DNA from: Azolla caroliniana
Taxonomy: Eukaryota > Polypodiophyta
Direction: 5' to 3'
Assembly (NCBI GenBank): GCA_043228905.1
Contig: JBHGNT010000007.1
Span: 14,384,001 to 14,448,000 of the forward strand
DNA: 64,000 nt
The translations under genes were made by a program, and so were the position numbers. The notes under the pieces were generated by a model. That model was not told the DNA's origin and did no database searches. It was given only the letters and a program-made list of their open reading frames with translations. This document shows, piece after piece, positions 32,749-43,191 of this stretch (position 1 is its first letter; every line of letters begins with the position of its first letter).

Positions 32749-33303
32749 TGTCGTGGAGAAAACTAGCCATAGGAGGAAACGGGGGGAAAAAGACGCAGGA
32801 ACCAACCCTTATGCGTGGCCGCACTATTTATTAAGTTGTAAATATACTAGGTAGTATGCGTTAATTGTCTAGGGAATCCAAGCGTATCTCTGTCCGACGG
32901 GACAGAGGATGAATGTATGAAATCAAGGGTGCAACGGTCTTCCCCGGTGGCCTATAAAAGGGAGGGGAGAAGACTGATATAGGGATCGCGCTTTTTTTTT
33001 AGAGAACGAAGTGTTGTCGAACTGGGAACCGAGCTCTCTCCTTCACTATCATTGTTGCTCCTGCAAGGATTTTCGGGTTAGGTTGGTTGCCTCTGTTGTG
33101 TGAAAGCCCGTGTGCTTCTGGTAGAGGCTCCACTGCGTGTGTTCGTTTGTGTTGAGTCTGTAACCAGCTTGCCGATTGTAACATTGCAAGCTCTGTAATC
33201 TATATTGTTATTGGAATCTCTCTCCCTCTTCTCTCTCGCGCTCCTCAGTTCAGGGGCCCGCGGTCTCGCCTTATTTCACACGCGAGAGCGTAACAACACG
33301 ACA
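32749..33303 (+). repeat. 3' LTR of C (555 bp)
   Basis: Preceded by a GTGGGGGTGGA purine tract; runs TGTCGTGGAGAAAAC to AACAACACGACA. TATA-like CTATAAAAGGG lies at about 32952. It resembles F's 627-bp LTR more than A's 782-bp LTR, so family 1 has at least two LTR subtypes. Confidence 0.88.
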
Positions 33304-34685
33304 TTGGTCATGAGGGAGATCTTGATGCCTAACCGATTGAACAACGCCTCAACTTCCTATGCGTCCAATTCCGCTCGATTGGCTACTATATTCTTGACCC
33401 ACCCGTACCGACAAACACGTCCTCGATCAGAACTAGCATACAACCGTGGTCGTTTTGTTTGTGAGGGCTTAGCCCTCCACCTGATTCGTCAAGTCCTCTA
33501 GTGCAAGCACCAGATATCCCATCTGCCCTACCCCCATCGGCATTGTCACTAAATCGACCATCCACTTAAAGTGAACGGTTGGCGGGTAGGTCAGGTGCAC
33601 CTCATCATAGTGCCGGATTCCGGAATGCATCTGACAGCTCTCACATGTTGTCACGAAGTAGTGCACATCACAATACACTCTCAGCCACCAATACTTCTCC
33701 TTCAACTTCTTCAACGTGGCCCATATGCCCTGGTGTCCAGACTGGGGGCTTTCGTGAAATTTCGACACGAGCACCGATTGTTCCTCTTTGTTTGTCACCA
33801 CCTGGAGCGGCATGGTGGTCTGCTTCTTCAGATGCCTCCATATCTTACCATTCCGTAGGAAGAACTGGTATGCCTTCTTCCTTATCCGACCCAGGTCCTC
33901 CTTTGTCCACCACGTGTCCGGGGCCATAGTGCTTAGGAACCACCCGATTTGAAGCCACTCCCCATCGTAGTCGTTCTAGTTGAACTCATTCAAGGCCGAT
34001 TCAACGAAGTCCACGCCGATTTCTTTGTCCTTCGACACCATGTCATCCTCATTGTTGAACCATGCTCTCGAAAGCATATCGGCCATGGCGTTGTCTTTTC
34101 CGTAGATGTGCCATATCTTTGGATTGTGTGACTTGATATATGTGATCCACCTGAGCATCGCCAAATCGGGAGTCGCTCATCCGAAAACCATGCCGAGAAT
34201 CGGCAGGCCATCAGTCTCAAGTATCACTTTTCTCCCTATCAAGTAATCTTTGTCGGCCTTGACCGTCGAAAAGATATCCCACAGTTCGTTTAAATTGGGC
34301 GTATCCTTGTTGCCACTCGCTTAGCACCTTCGTCTAGAACCGGATTGGGAACCGCGTGCCGGCTTTGTCCTCCTGATTGACCCCCCACCCAATTCCGGTC
34401 GGACTCGTATCCACAGTCACGTAAACTAGGGGTGTGTGCCTTGTACACCGCTTTCCGGAGAGCCGGTGGTGCCACCGTTAGCCTCTCCTTCAGTCTCTGA
34501 ACCGCTTCCATGTGATCTCCTTTCCATTCGAACTTCAGTAGAGCGGCTCAGCGATATGCGTGTAGTGCGGAATCCAAATGTGGTAAAAGGCACACGCTCC
34601 CAGGAACTGTCGGACCTCCATGACCGACCTACAGTCTTCCTTCATCGCCGAGATAATTCTACCTTTGTCGGAGACGGTTTCTGGG
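33304..34685 (-). pseudogene. E RT end, RNase H and integrase core
   Basis: From 34685 leftward the minus strand encodes the RT tail (ISAMKEDCRSVMEVRQFLGA), RNase H (about 34510-33980) and integrase (33927-33469: HQGIWATLKKLKEKYWW, CESCQMHSGIRHYDEVH, VDLVTMPMGVGQMGYLVLAL). It then runs to EALFNRLGIKISLMT at 33304, where it is cut off before the glutamate of the DDE triad. Several frame changes are present. Confidence 0.8.
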
Positions 34686-34951
34686 AGCTAATTAACTGCA
34701 TATATAAGTCACTTATAACTTAGGTAAAAAGTAAGTAGTAAAATGTGAGAAAAAGTGTGAGAGTAGAGAGAAGGAAGAACAGAAAACAGAAAACTGATGA
34801 GAGCGAGTCGAGCTCTATGTGTAATGCAATAGACGCTTTTGGACTGTGCAGAGGTAAGTCTCCTTCACCGTCCCCTTCTATCTTGAGCACTAATGATCCA
34901 GCACATCATGATCCGTTGTGCACATAGAAGAGTTGTAGTGCCTTCATAACA
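34686..34951 (+). repeat. 5' LTR of G, 5'-truncated (266 bp)
   Basis: Matches 40086-40352 of the 3' LTR and ends CTTCATAACA. The first about 153 bp are missing; the break lies at AGCTAATTA, a motif repeated three times within the 3' LTR (about 39998-40095). Confidence 0.85.
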
Positions 34952-34963
34952 TGGTATCAGAGT
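34952..34963 (+). promoter_or_regulatory. Primer-binding site of G (initiator tRNA-Met)
   Basis: TGGTATCAGAGT directly follows the LTR. TGGTATCAGAGC is complementary to the 3' end of plant initiator tRNA-Met and is the usual plant copia primer site; the last base differs. Confidence 0.9.
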
Positions 34964-35073
34964 AGAGTTGCTCGTAGAGAAGATTAGAACAGTAAAGATC
35001 TGAGAAGTTTGGTTCTAGTTGCTGATCTGAATCAGAGAGTTGTATGTTAAGTTGATCATAACAAAGGCCCTAA

Positions 35074-36159
35074 TTGAAAGACAGAATTACTGCTGAGAAT
35101 GGAAGCCAAATAGTCACAGAAAAGTTGGATAAAAACAATTTCCCGACATGGAAATTCAGAATGACAAATTTCCTGATGGGAAAAGGATATTGGGATTATA
35201 TTGAGGGAGACCTAGAAGAGGCTCTAGAGATCCCTGAAGAAAATGCAACTGCTGCACATATTAAAGCATTTAAGGAATGGAATCAAGGGGCAAGAAAGGT
35301 ATTGCATTGGCTCTCACTTAGCATCTCGGATTCAATGCTTGGACACATAAAGGATGTTATACTTCCAAAAGAAGCTTGGGATAGTTTGGTAAAACTGTTT
35401 GCACCGAACACAAATGCTAGAAAGGTTCAGTTGAAGACTAAGCTAAATACCTTGGAGAAAGGTAAGATGTCAGTGAATGAGTATGCTCTGAAAATAAAGA
35501 GCATATGTGAATCACTTGCTTCTATTAATGTGAAGGTAGAAGATAATTATAAGGTGGAAATATGCTTAAGAGGCTTAGGACCTCAATATAAAAGCTTCAA
35601 AACATCTATTCTCACAAGGGATAACATCCCAAGTTTTCCAGATCTGGGTTCAATGCTTATGGTGGAAGAAAGAAATAAGATGGATGATGTAAACAAAGGA
35701 AACTCTAATACTGAGGGGCAAGCCCTCTACAATAGTGTTGGAAGAGGCCGAGGAAGAGGCCATGGAAGTTTTGGTTCAGCTAGAACCAACAACAATTATC
35801 AAGGAACAGGACAACAAGCTTTAAGTGGAAGAAACAACATTAGAGCTGGAGGGAGAAATCGAGGAAGAGGTAAGCAAACTTATTTGAATGATGATGGCTA
35901 TTGGTATTGTGGAAAAGCAGGCCATACACAGGCTGAATGCTATAAAAAGAAAAATGATGAAAAAAGAGGGAAGAGACAACAAAATAACTATGCTTCAACT
36001 AGTGAAGACTGTGATAAAGATGGTGCATTTGTGATGCAACATGAGACAACAGCAGTGGTTGAATGTTCACAGAGATGCAATGAAGAGTTTATGTGGTATG
36101 TAGATTTTGGGGCATCTAATCATATGACAGGACATGCAAACTGGTTTGAAAGTCTATGA
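35074..36159 (+). pseudogene. G gag and start of protease
   Basis: Long open stretch in the plus frame. The gag region (KLDKNNFPTWKFRMTNFLMG, LVKLFAPNTNARKVQLKTKL, CLRGLGPQYKSFKTSI) is typical of copia gag. The zinc knuckle reads YWYCGKAGHTQAEC: the first cysteine of CCHC is tyrosine. The protease site reads WYVDFGASNHMT where DSGAS is expected. It ends with TGA at 36157-36159. The frame extends a little upstream without an ATG; candidate starts lie near 35100. Confidence 0.88.
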
Positions 36160-37264
36160 GAACAAGAGATTCTTGGTTATGTACAGACAGGTGATAATAC
36201 TACTCACCAAATAGAGCATGTTGGAGATATCCCATTGTGGGAAGAAAAAGGAAAAACAAAGTATGTGATGAATGTGATGCATGTTCCAAACCTTGCAAAA
36301 AATCTTATTTTTATTGGACAAATAGTAGAGCAAGGAATGCAAGTTAAGTTCAAGCAAAGTGGATGCTTTATAGAGAAACAGGGAAAACTTATTGCAAAAG
36401 GAAAACGTCAAGGAAGGATGTTTGTGTTAGATGTGGATATATGCCTAAAAAGATTACAACCATGTTTGCAAAAGGAATGAGTGTAATCTCATATGTGGAA
36501 ATGTGGCATAAAAGAATCGGTCACATAAGTATGCAAACATTGAAAAATATGTTGAGGAAAAATGTAGTGGCTGGACTGCCTAAGCTCAAAGACTGTGAGA
36601 TGAGCAAAATATGTGAAGCATGTCAATATGGAAAGCAAAACAGGTTTCCTTTCCCTCATGAAAGACATGTAAGCAAAAATTTGTTGGATTCGGTACATAC
36701 AAATGTATGGGGACCAACAAAAAATGCATCAATTAGTGGATGTAAGTTTTATGTAACTTTCATTGATGATTGATCAAGGAAAACATGAGTTTACTTCATG
36801 AAAGAAAAAAGTGAAGTATTTGATTGTTTCCGTAAGTTTAAATGCATGTAGAAAAGCAGGTTGGAACTAGAATAAAATGCCTAAGATCTGATGGAGGAGA
36901 ATACTTCTCAAATGAGTTTTCTTATTTTCTATCGATGACTGAAAAAAATATGCTATTGTATTATTGGGCAGAAGTTGTAAACACAACAAATTATATTCTA
37001 AATAGATGTATAACATCTGGAGTGCATCAAGTAACTCCTAAAGAATGTTTCTATGGAAGGAAACCTAGTTTAGGACACTTAAAAGTGTTTGGATGCCTTG
37101 CCTATGTTCATGTACCTGTTGAAGTAAGAAGTAAGCTTGATCCAAAAGCTGAAAAATGTGTTTTTGTTAGATATTCAGAGGAACAAAAAGGGTATAGATG
37201 TTATAATCCTTTGACAAAAAAGATTTTGGTAAGCTGTGATGTAATATTTGATGAGTTGAGCTAG
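36160..37264 (+). pseudogene. G protease end and integrase, core deleted
   Basis: Protease tail (about 36180-36480), then the integrase zinc domain WHKRIGHISMQTL ... CEACQYGKQ (36500-36640). The core start (VTFIDD) is followed by two stops near 36772-36788. The sequence then jumps from FLSMTEKN to LLYYWAEVVNTTNYILNR at about 36945, removing the segment with the DDE glutamate. The C-terminal part (FGCLAYVHVPVEVRSKLDPK) ends at TAG 37262-37264. Confidence 0.85.
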
Positions 37265-39914
37265 TTGTACAACCAAAAAAGGAATGTAGAAACTGATGAA
37301 GACTGTGAAAATGAAGATAGAGAAAAATCTGAAAATGGAAGAGATTGCCATGGAGATGGAAACAACGTTGGACCATCTGGAAGCTCAGGTAATAAATTTG
37401 AATCTAATGCATGGAGTGGAAAAAATGGCAGAACCAAAAAATATGATAATAGAAGATGCCAGAATATGAAATGCTTGATGATGGGTTTGGAAACATGGAA
37501 GATGTAGATTCAGATACATCATTGGATGATGAGCTTGGTATAGGAGCCTTCAAAATTCCTGGTATGGAAAAAGCAATGAAAGATGCAAATCAGAAACTGA
37601 GAAGATTAGATAGAGAGAAATATTTTTGAAAGATTTGGTTATGACACATATATGGCTATGCATTATGCATACATGTCTAAAGTGGTACAAATCCTTGATC
37701 CAAATAGTTTTGATGAAGCAAAATCTAATAAGAAATGGGTGAATGCAATGCAAGAAGAAATAGATGCATTGGCTGAAAACAGAACATGGGATTTGGTGAA
37801 GTTACCGAAAGGAAAAAGTGTTGTAGGTTGCAAATGGGTGTATAAAACAAAGCATGATTCCAATGGAAATGTTAGTAGACATAAAGCAAGACTTGTGGCA
37901 AAGGGATATGCCCAGATGCATGGAATTGATTATGATGAAACATTTGCACTGGTTGCAAAGATGGTAACATTGAGAACAATACTTGTTGTGACTGTAGCTA
38001 AAAGATGGGTTCTGCACCATATGGATGTAAAAAATGCTTTTTTACATGGTAAATTAGAAGAAGAAGTGTATATGTGTCAACCACTAGGTTTTGAAGATAA
38101 GAAGCATCTAGAATATGTATGTAAGCTGAAAAAGGCTCTCTATTGACTGAAACAAGCACTGAGAGCATGGCATAAAGAACTTTTAGAATCTCTAAAAAAA
38201 ATTCTTTTAAAATGTCAAAGGATGATCCATCCTTATATGTAAAAAGAATAAATGATTGCATTGTTGTTATTTTGATTTATGTTGATGATTTAATCATCGG
38301 AGGTGATTCTATGGATGAAATAAGGAAGCTGAAAAAAAATCTTGAAATGCAGTTTCATATGAAAGATTTGGGAGAGCTGAGATACTTTCTTGGCATTGAG
38401 ATTATTGAAAAGAGAGATGATGATAGAAAAGAGAGAGAAGGAAGATATAGAAACCCAAATCTACAAAGATATATTAATAAGGAATGATGATCATAGAAAC
38501 AAGAGAAAGAAGATACATAAACTCAAGCCTACAAAGATGAATTGATCACTAGAAAAACACACTACATGAATAGGCAAAAAAAACACCACCAGAAAAAACT
38601 CTCTCCTCACCACCTCACTCTTCTTGCTTTATATGAAGTTCTCCTCTAGTAGATAAGTTTCGCTTGCTTTCTTTTCCACGCTTTTTTTAGAGCTTTTCCA
38701 TCTCCTATTCTTAGCTATGACACAACGATCTTCTAATCGTCATATCTCCCTCATCCATGCTCCAAATTTAGAGTTTTAAAAAGCTACGGATAGCTCTCGT
38801 CATAAGCTTTCTAACCCATATTTACACGTGATATTTGGGTGTCAAACGAGAGAGTTATGAGCATTTGTTTCTGACTGCGTTTTGGTGGTCTGCTTTTTCT
38901 CTTTTTAACTTTTCTCCATCTTTATTGCTTTTATTTGGACTTATCCACGAGATGTTAGTTCATGTCCTTGTTCTCCAAATGTGAATCCTCCATACCTTAT
39001 ATTCTTTTAGTGTCCAATGGCTTGAATTCTAAAAACAGTTTCACAATTATCAGATCTGAAAGTGGTATATATATGTTGCAAAAACAGTATGCAACAACTA
39101 TGTTGAAGAAGTATGGTATGCTTGGATGCAAACCTATTGGTATACCACTAGATAAGAACTGCAAATTGAGGGCTGATTTGGGAACCAAAATAGAAGATGT
39201 AAACATGTACATGTCTATGGTGGGCAGCCTCATATATTTGACTATAACAAGACCTGATTTGAGTTATGCTATTGGATTAGTCAGCCAACAAAGCCACATT
39301 TGGACTGTATAAGAAAAATTTTGAGGTATGTAAAAGCTACTCAAAATTATGGACTGTTTTACAAGGCTGATCTGGACATAAAGCTGGAAGGATATACAAA
39401 TGTTGATTGGGTTGGAAGCCAAACTGACAGAAGATCCACAAGTGGATATATGTTTACATTGGGAAGTGTAGCCATTTCATGGAGTAGCAAGAAACAAGCT
39501 ACTATTGCATTATCAAGTACTAAAGCTGAATATAGAGGAGCTGCAATAGCTACCTGTGAAGAGGTATGGATCAAAAGATTGTTTTCTGATTTGGCAGAGT
39601 ATATAGATAGTGCAGTCACAATTTGGTGTGACAATATGAGCAACATTGAGCTGGCAAAAAACTCAGTGTTCCATGCAAAAACAAAGCACATTGAAGTGCA
39701 TTATCACTTTGTTAGAGAAAAAGTGATTGATGGAGAAGTGGATCTGTTGTATGTAAGTACAAATCAGCAAGTGCATGTGGCTGATATTCTTACGAAGGGA
39801 TTGAGCATGGAAAAACATTCACAGTTTAGAGACATGATGGGAGTTATAACCATCGGCATGGTAGCTAAAAAGCATGAAGAAAAGAAGATTGAAGATGATC
39901 CCAAGAAAGGATAA
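37265..39914 (+). pseudogene. G reverse transcriptase and RNase H
   Basis: An acidic spacer leads to RT: GCKWVYKTKHDSNGNVSRHK, RHKARLVAKGYAQ and MDVKNAFLHGKLEEEVYM. A stop follows LKKALY at 38144-38146, then the catalytic YVDDLIIGG (about 38279) and DLGELRYFLGIEI. The solo LTR at 38406-39045 interrupts here; RT resumes at SESGIYMLQKQYATTMLKK. RNase H includes GYTNVDWVGSQTDRRSTSGY, LSSTKAEYRGA, WCDNMSNIELAKN and TKHIEVHYHFVREKV. It ends at 39914 just before the purine tract. Confidence 0.88.
38406..39045. repeat. Solo LTR (640 bp) inside G
   Basis: Begins TGAAAAGAG and ends AGTTTCACA, so TG...CA, with perfect ATTAT duplications at 38401-38405 and 39046-39050. Removing it with one duplication reconnects the RT reading frame of G. 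It contains a CTTTATATGAAG-like TATA region near 38627 and no internal element sequence. It is best explained as LTR-LTR recombination of a full element. Confidence 0.85.
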
Positions 39915-39932
39915 GTTGAGCTTGAGGGGGAG

Positions 39933-40352
39933 TGTTGAGAAGCAAGCTCAACAAAGGTATGTGATGCTTATTGAGGAATAAGCTATAGTAGTTATTAGCT
40001 AATTAGCTACTAGTGGACATAAAGGTGAAACAATTATTTAGCTATGCATAGTTATTTAGTTATTGACAACTAATTAGCTAATGGCAGCTAATTAGCTACA
40101 TATATAAGTCACTTATAACTTAGGTAAAAAGTAAGTAGTAAAAAGTGAGAAAGAGTGTGAGAGTAGAGAGAAGGAAGAACAGAAAACAAAAAACTGGCGA
40201 GAATGAGTTGAGCTCTGTGTGTAATGCAATAGAAGCTTTTGGAATGTGCAGGGGTAAGTCTCCTTCCCCTTCCCCTTTCTGTCTTAGGCACTAACGATCA
40301 AGCACATCACGATCCGTTGTGCACACAGAAGAGCCGTAGTGCCTTCGTAACA
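39933..40352 (+). repeat. 3' LTR of G (420 bp)
   Basis: Follows the purine tract CTTGAGGGGGAG (39921-39932). Runs TGTTGAGAAGC to CTTCGTAACA. It holds repeated TTAGCTAATTAGCTA units around 39998-40095. E sequence resumes at 40353. Confidence 0.9.
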
Positions 40353-41044
40353 ATATGGCCCGCATAGGTGACCGACCACAAGGATCTTCAATTGTTCAAA
40401 AGCCGACTTCTCCCCAAGGTAAGTTGAGTGCCCTCAAGCTTCTGCAGTATCTTCTCGTAGTCGGAGACGTGGTCTACGACAAACCTCTAACACCCGTCTG
40501 ATCCGATCGACTCATCCTTGGCGTCCTCTGGACATCCCTTGATCGTGATGTCATCCAAAAACGGCATGGTGAGGTTTGGGATGCAGTCCCTCAGCACCTT
40601 GTTCATTGCATTCACCATGTGTGCCACTGAATTTGTTCCTCCTTGAGGTAGGGTACACATCCGAACTAATCTAAGAGGGGTCTGTATCGTCGTAATGTCT
40701 CTACACTCCACAACTAGCTGGAACTGGTCATAACCGGAGTACAAGTCCCCAACTGAGTAGCTCGACCTTCCGGCGAAGGCCTCTGCAAACTCATCAATGG
40801 TCAGCCCAACTCCTGAATTCCAGATTGTCACCTTGTTGATGGGTTGTAGGTCCTCTATAAAGCGCAGTGTGTCATTCTTCTTCAGCGCCGTAAACCACCG
40901 ATTCGAATAAGGAGCACTCGACGGCTCGAGAATCCCCATCTCCACATTCTACTGGAGAAGCTCCATCAACTTCGGGATGTGCGCCCTCAATACCGGAATC
41001 GGCTTGAGATTCCATGGCACATGCGGTACCGTGAAGATCATCAT
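40353..41044 (-). pseudogene. E reverse transcriptase
   Basis: The minus-strand frame (40945-40487) encodes MGILEPSSAPYSNRWFTALK, DLYSGYDQFQLVVECRDITT, LPQGGTNSVAHMVNAMNKV and catalytic FLDDITIKG, closely matching A. It continues to 40353, where G interrupts. Upstream it reaches the H insertion at 41044. This is the best-preserved part of E. Confidence 0.88.
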
Positions 41045-41453
41045 TGGCAGGATCAGTACTGAGAGAAAGAAGGAATTAGTACTAAAAGATGAGGATTAGT
41101 ACTAAGAGAGGTGTAAAACTCTCGAGAGAAGGAAAGAGTGAGCAAGAGAGAGAGATAGAGAGAGAGAAAGGGTGAGAGAATGAGGATAAAAGATATATAT
41201 TATATGAAGAGAGTATACAATAGTAGCTAGGAGGCTTAAGAATGGTGTTGAACCGATTTGGTTCGAAATAATGCCGTGTGCCTCCTTTTATAGTTTCTAG
41301 AATGTTCCAGAGAAATCTGGAATATACATCAATTTTCTATAATATAATTTAAATGAAAATAATATCCTACGTATTACAATAGATGGTATAATGGCCAAGA
41401 GCTCGACCTATGTAACCTAAGGTCATGGGTTCGAGTCTTGCCATATCATGACA
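41045..41453 (-). repeat. 3' LTR of H (409 bp)
   Basis: Plus-orientation TGGCAGGATC to ATCATGACA; the first TG of the other copy reads TGTCAGG. It lacks a 23-bp segment near 41293 that the 5' LTR has. The minus-strand TATA box TATAAAAGGAGG lies at 41281-41292. The purine tract AAAGGGAGGATAG precedes it (41454-41466, minus). Confidence 0.9.
41386..41447 (+). other. tRNA-like sequence in H LTR
   Basis: Contains TGGTATAATGGCC followed about 35 bases later by GGGTTCGAGTCTTGCC, resembling Pol III A and B boxes of a tRNA. A clover-leaf is not complete, so I do not call a tRNA gene. The same sequence is in the 5' LTR at about 49028-49089. Confidence 0.45.
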
Positions 41454-43191
41454 CTATCCTCCCTTTAAAACAACGAGTGTCATGAGTCGTTTTGGATTGA
41501 GGACCCGGTTTGTCTGGATATTGACAATGGAAGTCTTCAAGAAGAGCACGAGCATTGGTCACATTCTCTATCGGTTCCCAAGTACACTCGCTGGGACTGT
41601 ATCCTAGCCAATCGACTAGATAGAAGAGCTTTTTGTGAACAATCCTGGAATCGAGGATGGCAACAACCTCGTACTCATGTCCATCTTCAAGTTCGATCAA
41701 GGGTGGAGGTTGTGTAATACGTCCTGGGATGGTGCTATCTTGATAGGGTTCGAGGAGAGAACTATGAAACACCGGATGTATCCGAAGTTGCGGAGGTAGA
41801 TCAAAACGAAAAGCGACATCATTAATCTTTCCGATAATATGGAAAGGACCTAATCGCCGATAATCCAACTTCTCACATGGGCGAGTAGTCTTGATGTGTC
41901 GTCGTAGTAGCCATACCTGATCTCCGACATTAAAACTGGATGGAAGCCGATGACGATCCGCGTAAACCTTGTGTGTTTGTTGAGCTTTCTGGAGATAAGT
42001 AGATAAATCCACTTGTATCTTGCGTAATCGCTCCAAACGATCTTCTGTGCAAGGATTTGTGGACACCTCTGGGGTTTCAAGTACACACCACCGGGGGTGA
42101 CATCCCGTATAAGCATAAAATGGCGTAACTTTCGTGGATGCGTGGATAGAGTTGTTATAGGCAAATTCGGCGAAGTGGAGAATATCTGCCCAGTCATCCT
42201 GATGATAGCTGAGAAAGCACCGCAGATACTGCTCCAGCGTTTGATTGGTTCGTTCGGCTTGGCCGTCGGTTTCTGGGTGGTAGCCGAAGGAGAGGTTACA
42301 AGTGACCTTGAGCATGTTAAAAAGGTGCTTCCAGAATTTTGACACGAACTGGGGTCCACGGTCGCTGATGATACTATCGGGAAGTCCATGATGCCGACAT
42401 ACTTCACGCATGACAATTTCGGCAGTGTCTTCACTGGAGATCTCCTTAGTACATGGTAAGAAATGAGCCACCTTCGTATATCGATCGACCACCGTTAGAA
42501 TCGCATTGAACCCCTTAGAGACTGGAAGATCTGTGATGAAGTCTAGAGCAATAGATTGCCACAGCTTGCTTGGAATTGGTAATGGTTCTAATAAACCATA
42601 TGGATGATGCCTTGGCATTTTCGCTCTACAACATGTATCACAAGTCCGAACAAAATCTTCGACAAATTGTCGCATACGGGGCCACCAGAATGATCGTTGT
42701 ACTAAGTCTAATGTCTTAGTACTACCAAAATGCCCAACTGTATATGTGTCATGACAGTTTTGGACTACTCGAAGGCGGAAAGAACCATTAGGAACACACA
42801 AGAGTTTTTTAAAGAATAGTAATCCATCATGGTATTTGAATTGTCGATAGTCTGTACCTAGTTGTTGCGATTGTGAACAAGATGCTCGAGAGGGATCAAT
42901 TTGTGCTAGAATGGCTTGGGCGAAAGCATCGGTCTTCAAGTCCTCACATATGGTATCGATAACGTGGGAATCCACGGACATGCCAAAAACCTGTGTTGCT
43001 TGCAGTCGTGCCGGTCCTAAGATTACTTGTTTTTTGTTATCGAAAGATGGCTCACCGGGATGCGGTGCTAGATACGAACGTCGTGATAACGCATCTGCCT
43101 TCCCTTGGTGCTTCCCCGGACGATATGTAATTTGAAGTCGAAACGCGTGAGGAATTAGGCCCACCGAGCTTGACGTTGATTTAACACACAA
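41446..43191 (-). CDS. H RNase H end, integrase and chromodomain
   Basis: The longest intact frame in H (about 580 codons). It starts in the RNase H tail ([20 protein letters not shown]). Integrase has the HHCC zinc domain ([24 protein letters not shown]), then [33 protein letters not shown] and [11 protein letters not shown] for the DDE triad. The C-terminal chromodomain is at about residues 500-555: [33 protein letters not shown]. The stop lies a few bases inside the LTR. Chromodomains steer integration to methylated histones. It is separated by frame changes from RT upstream, so probably not expressed as a full polyprotein. Confidence 0.85.
   Translation of the reverse strand: MCVKSTSSSVGLIPHAFRLQITYRPGKHQGKADALSRRSYLAPHPGEPSFDNKKQVILGPARLQATQVFGMSVDSHVIDTICEDLKTDAFAQAILAQIDPSRASCSQSQQLGTDYRQFKYHDGLLFFKKLLCVPNGSFRLRVVQNCHDTYTVGHFGSTKTLDLVQRSFWWPRMRQFVEDFVRTCDTCCRAKMPRHHPYGLLEPLPIPSKLWQSIALDFITDLPVSKGFNAILTVVDRYTKVAHFLPCTKEISSEDTAEIVMREVCRHHGLPDSIISDRGPQFVSKFWKHLFNMLKVTCNLSFGYHPETDGQAERTNQTLEQYLRCFLSYHQDDWADILHFAEFAYNNSIHASTKVTPFYAYTGCHPRWCVLETPEVSTNPCTEDRLERLRKIQVDLSTYLQKAQQTHKVYADRHRLPSSFNVGDQVWLLRRHIKTTRPCEKLDYRRLGPFHIIGKINDVAFRFDLPPQLRIHPVFHSSLLEPYQDSTIPGRITQPPPLIELEDGHEYEVVAILDSRIVHKKLFYLVDWLGYSPSECTWEPIENVTNARALLEDFHCQYPDKPGPQSKTTHDTRCFKGRIVS

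Larger units (their letters stand above)
10881..33303 (+). mobile_element. Element C: family 1 copy, split by B
   Basis: Order on the plus strand: 36-bp 5' LTR remnant, primer-binding site, gag, protease, pol up to early RT (13670), then element B, then pol from RT onward (30131-32675), purine tract and complete 3' LTR (32749-33303). The duplicated GCAAA at 13666-13670 and 30126-30130 flanks B exactly, proving that the two halves were one element. C carries a gag deletion and scattered stops. Right of 33303 the sequence switches to element E in the opposite orientation. Confidence 0.9.
34686..40352 (+). mobile_element. Element G: Ty1/copia
   Basis: Partial 5' LTR (266 bp), tRNA-iMet primer site, gag, protease motif, integrase, RT, RNase H, purine tract and a 420-bp 3' LTR, all on plus. 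Integrase before RT defines Ty1/copia. E sequence flanks both sides and nearly rejoins: only a few bases are missing, together with the first about 153 bp of the left LTR. Numerous stops and an integrase deletion make it defective. Confidence 0.92.

Noticed and set aside
41386-41447. A true tRNA gene in the H LTR
   Set aside because: The B box is good, but acceptor and anticodon stems do not form a full clover-leaf, and it occurs in both LTRs as element sequence.
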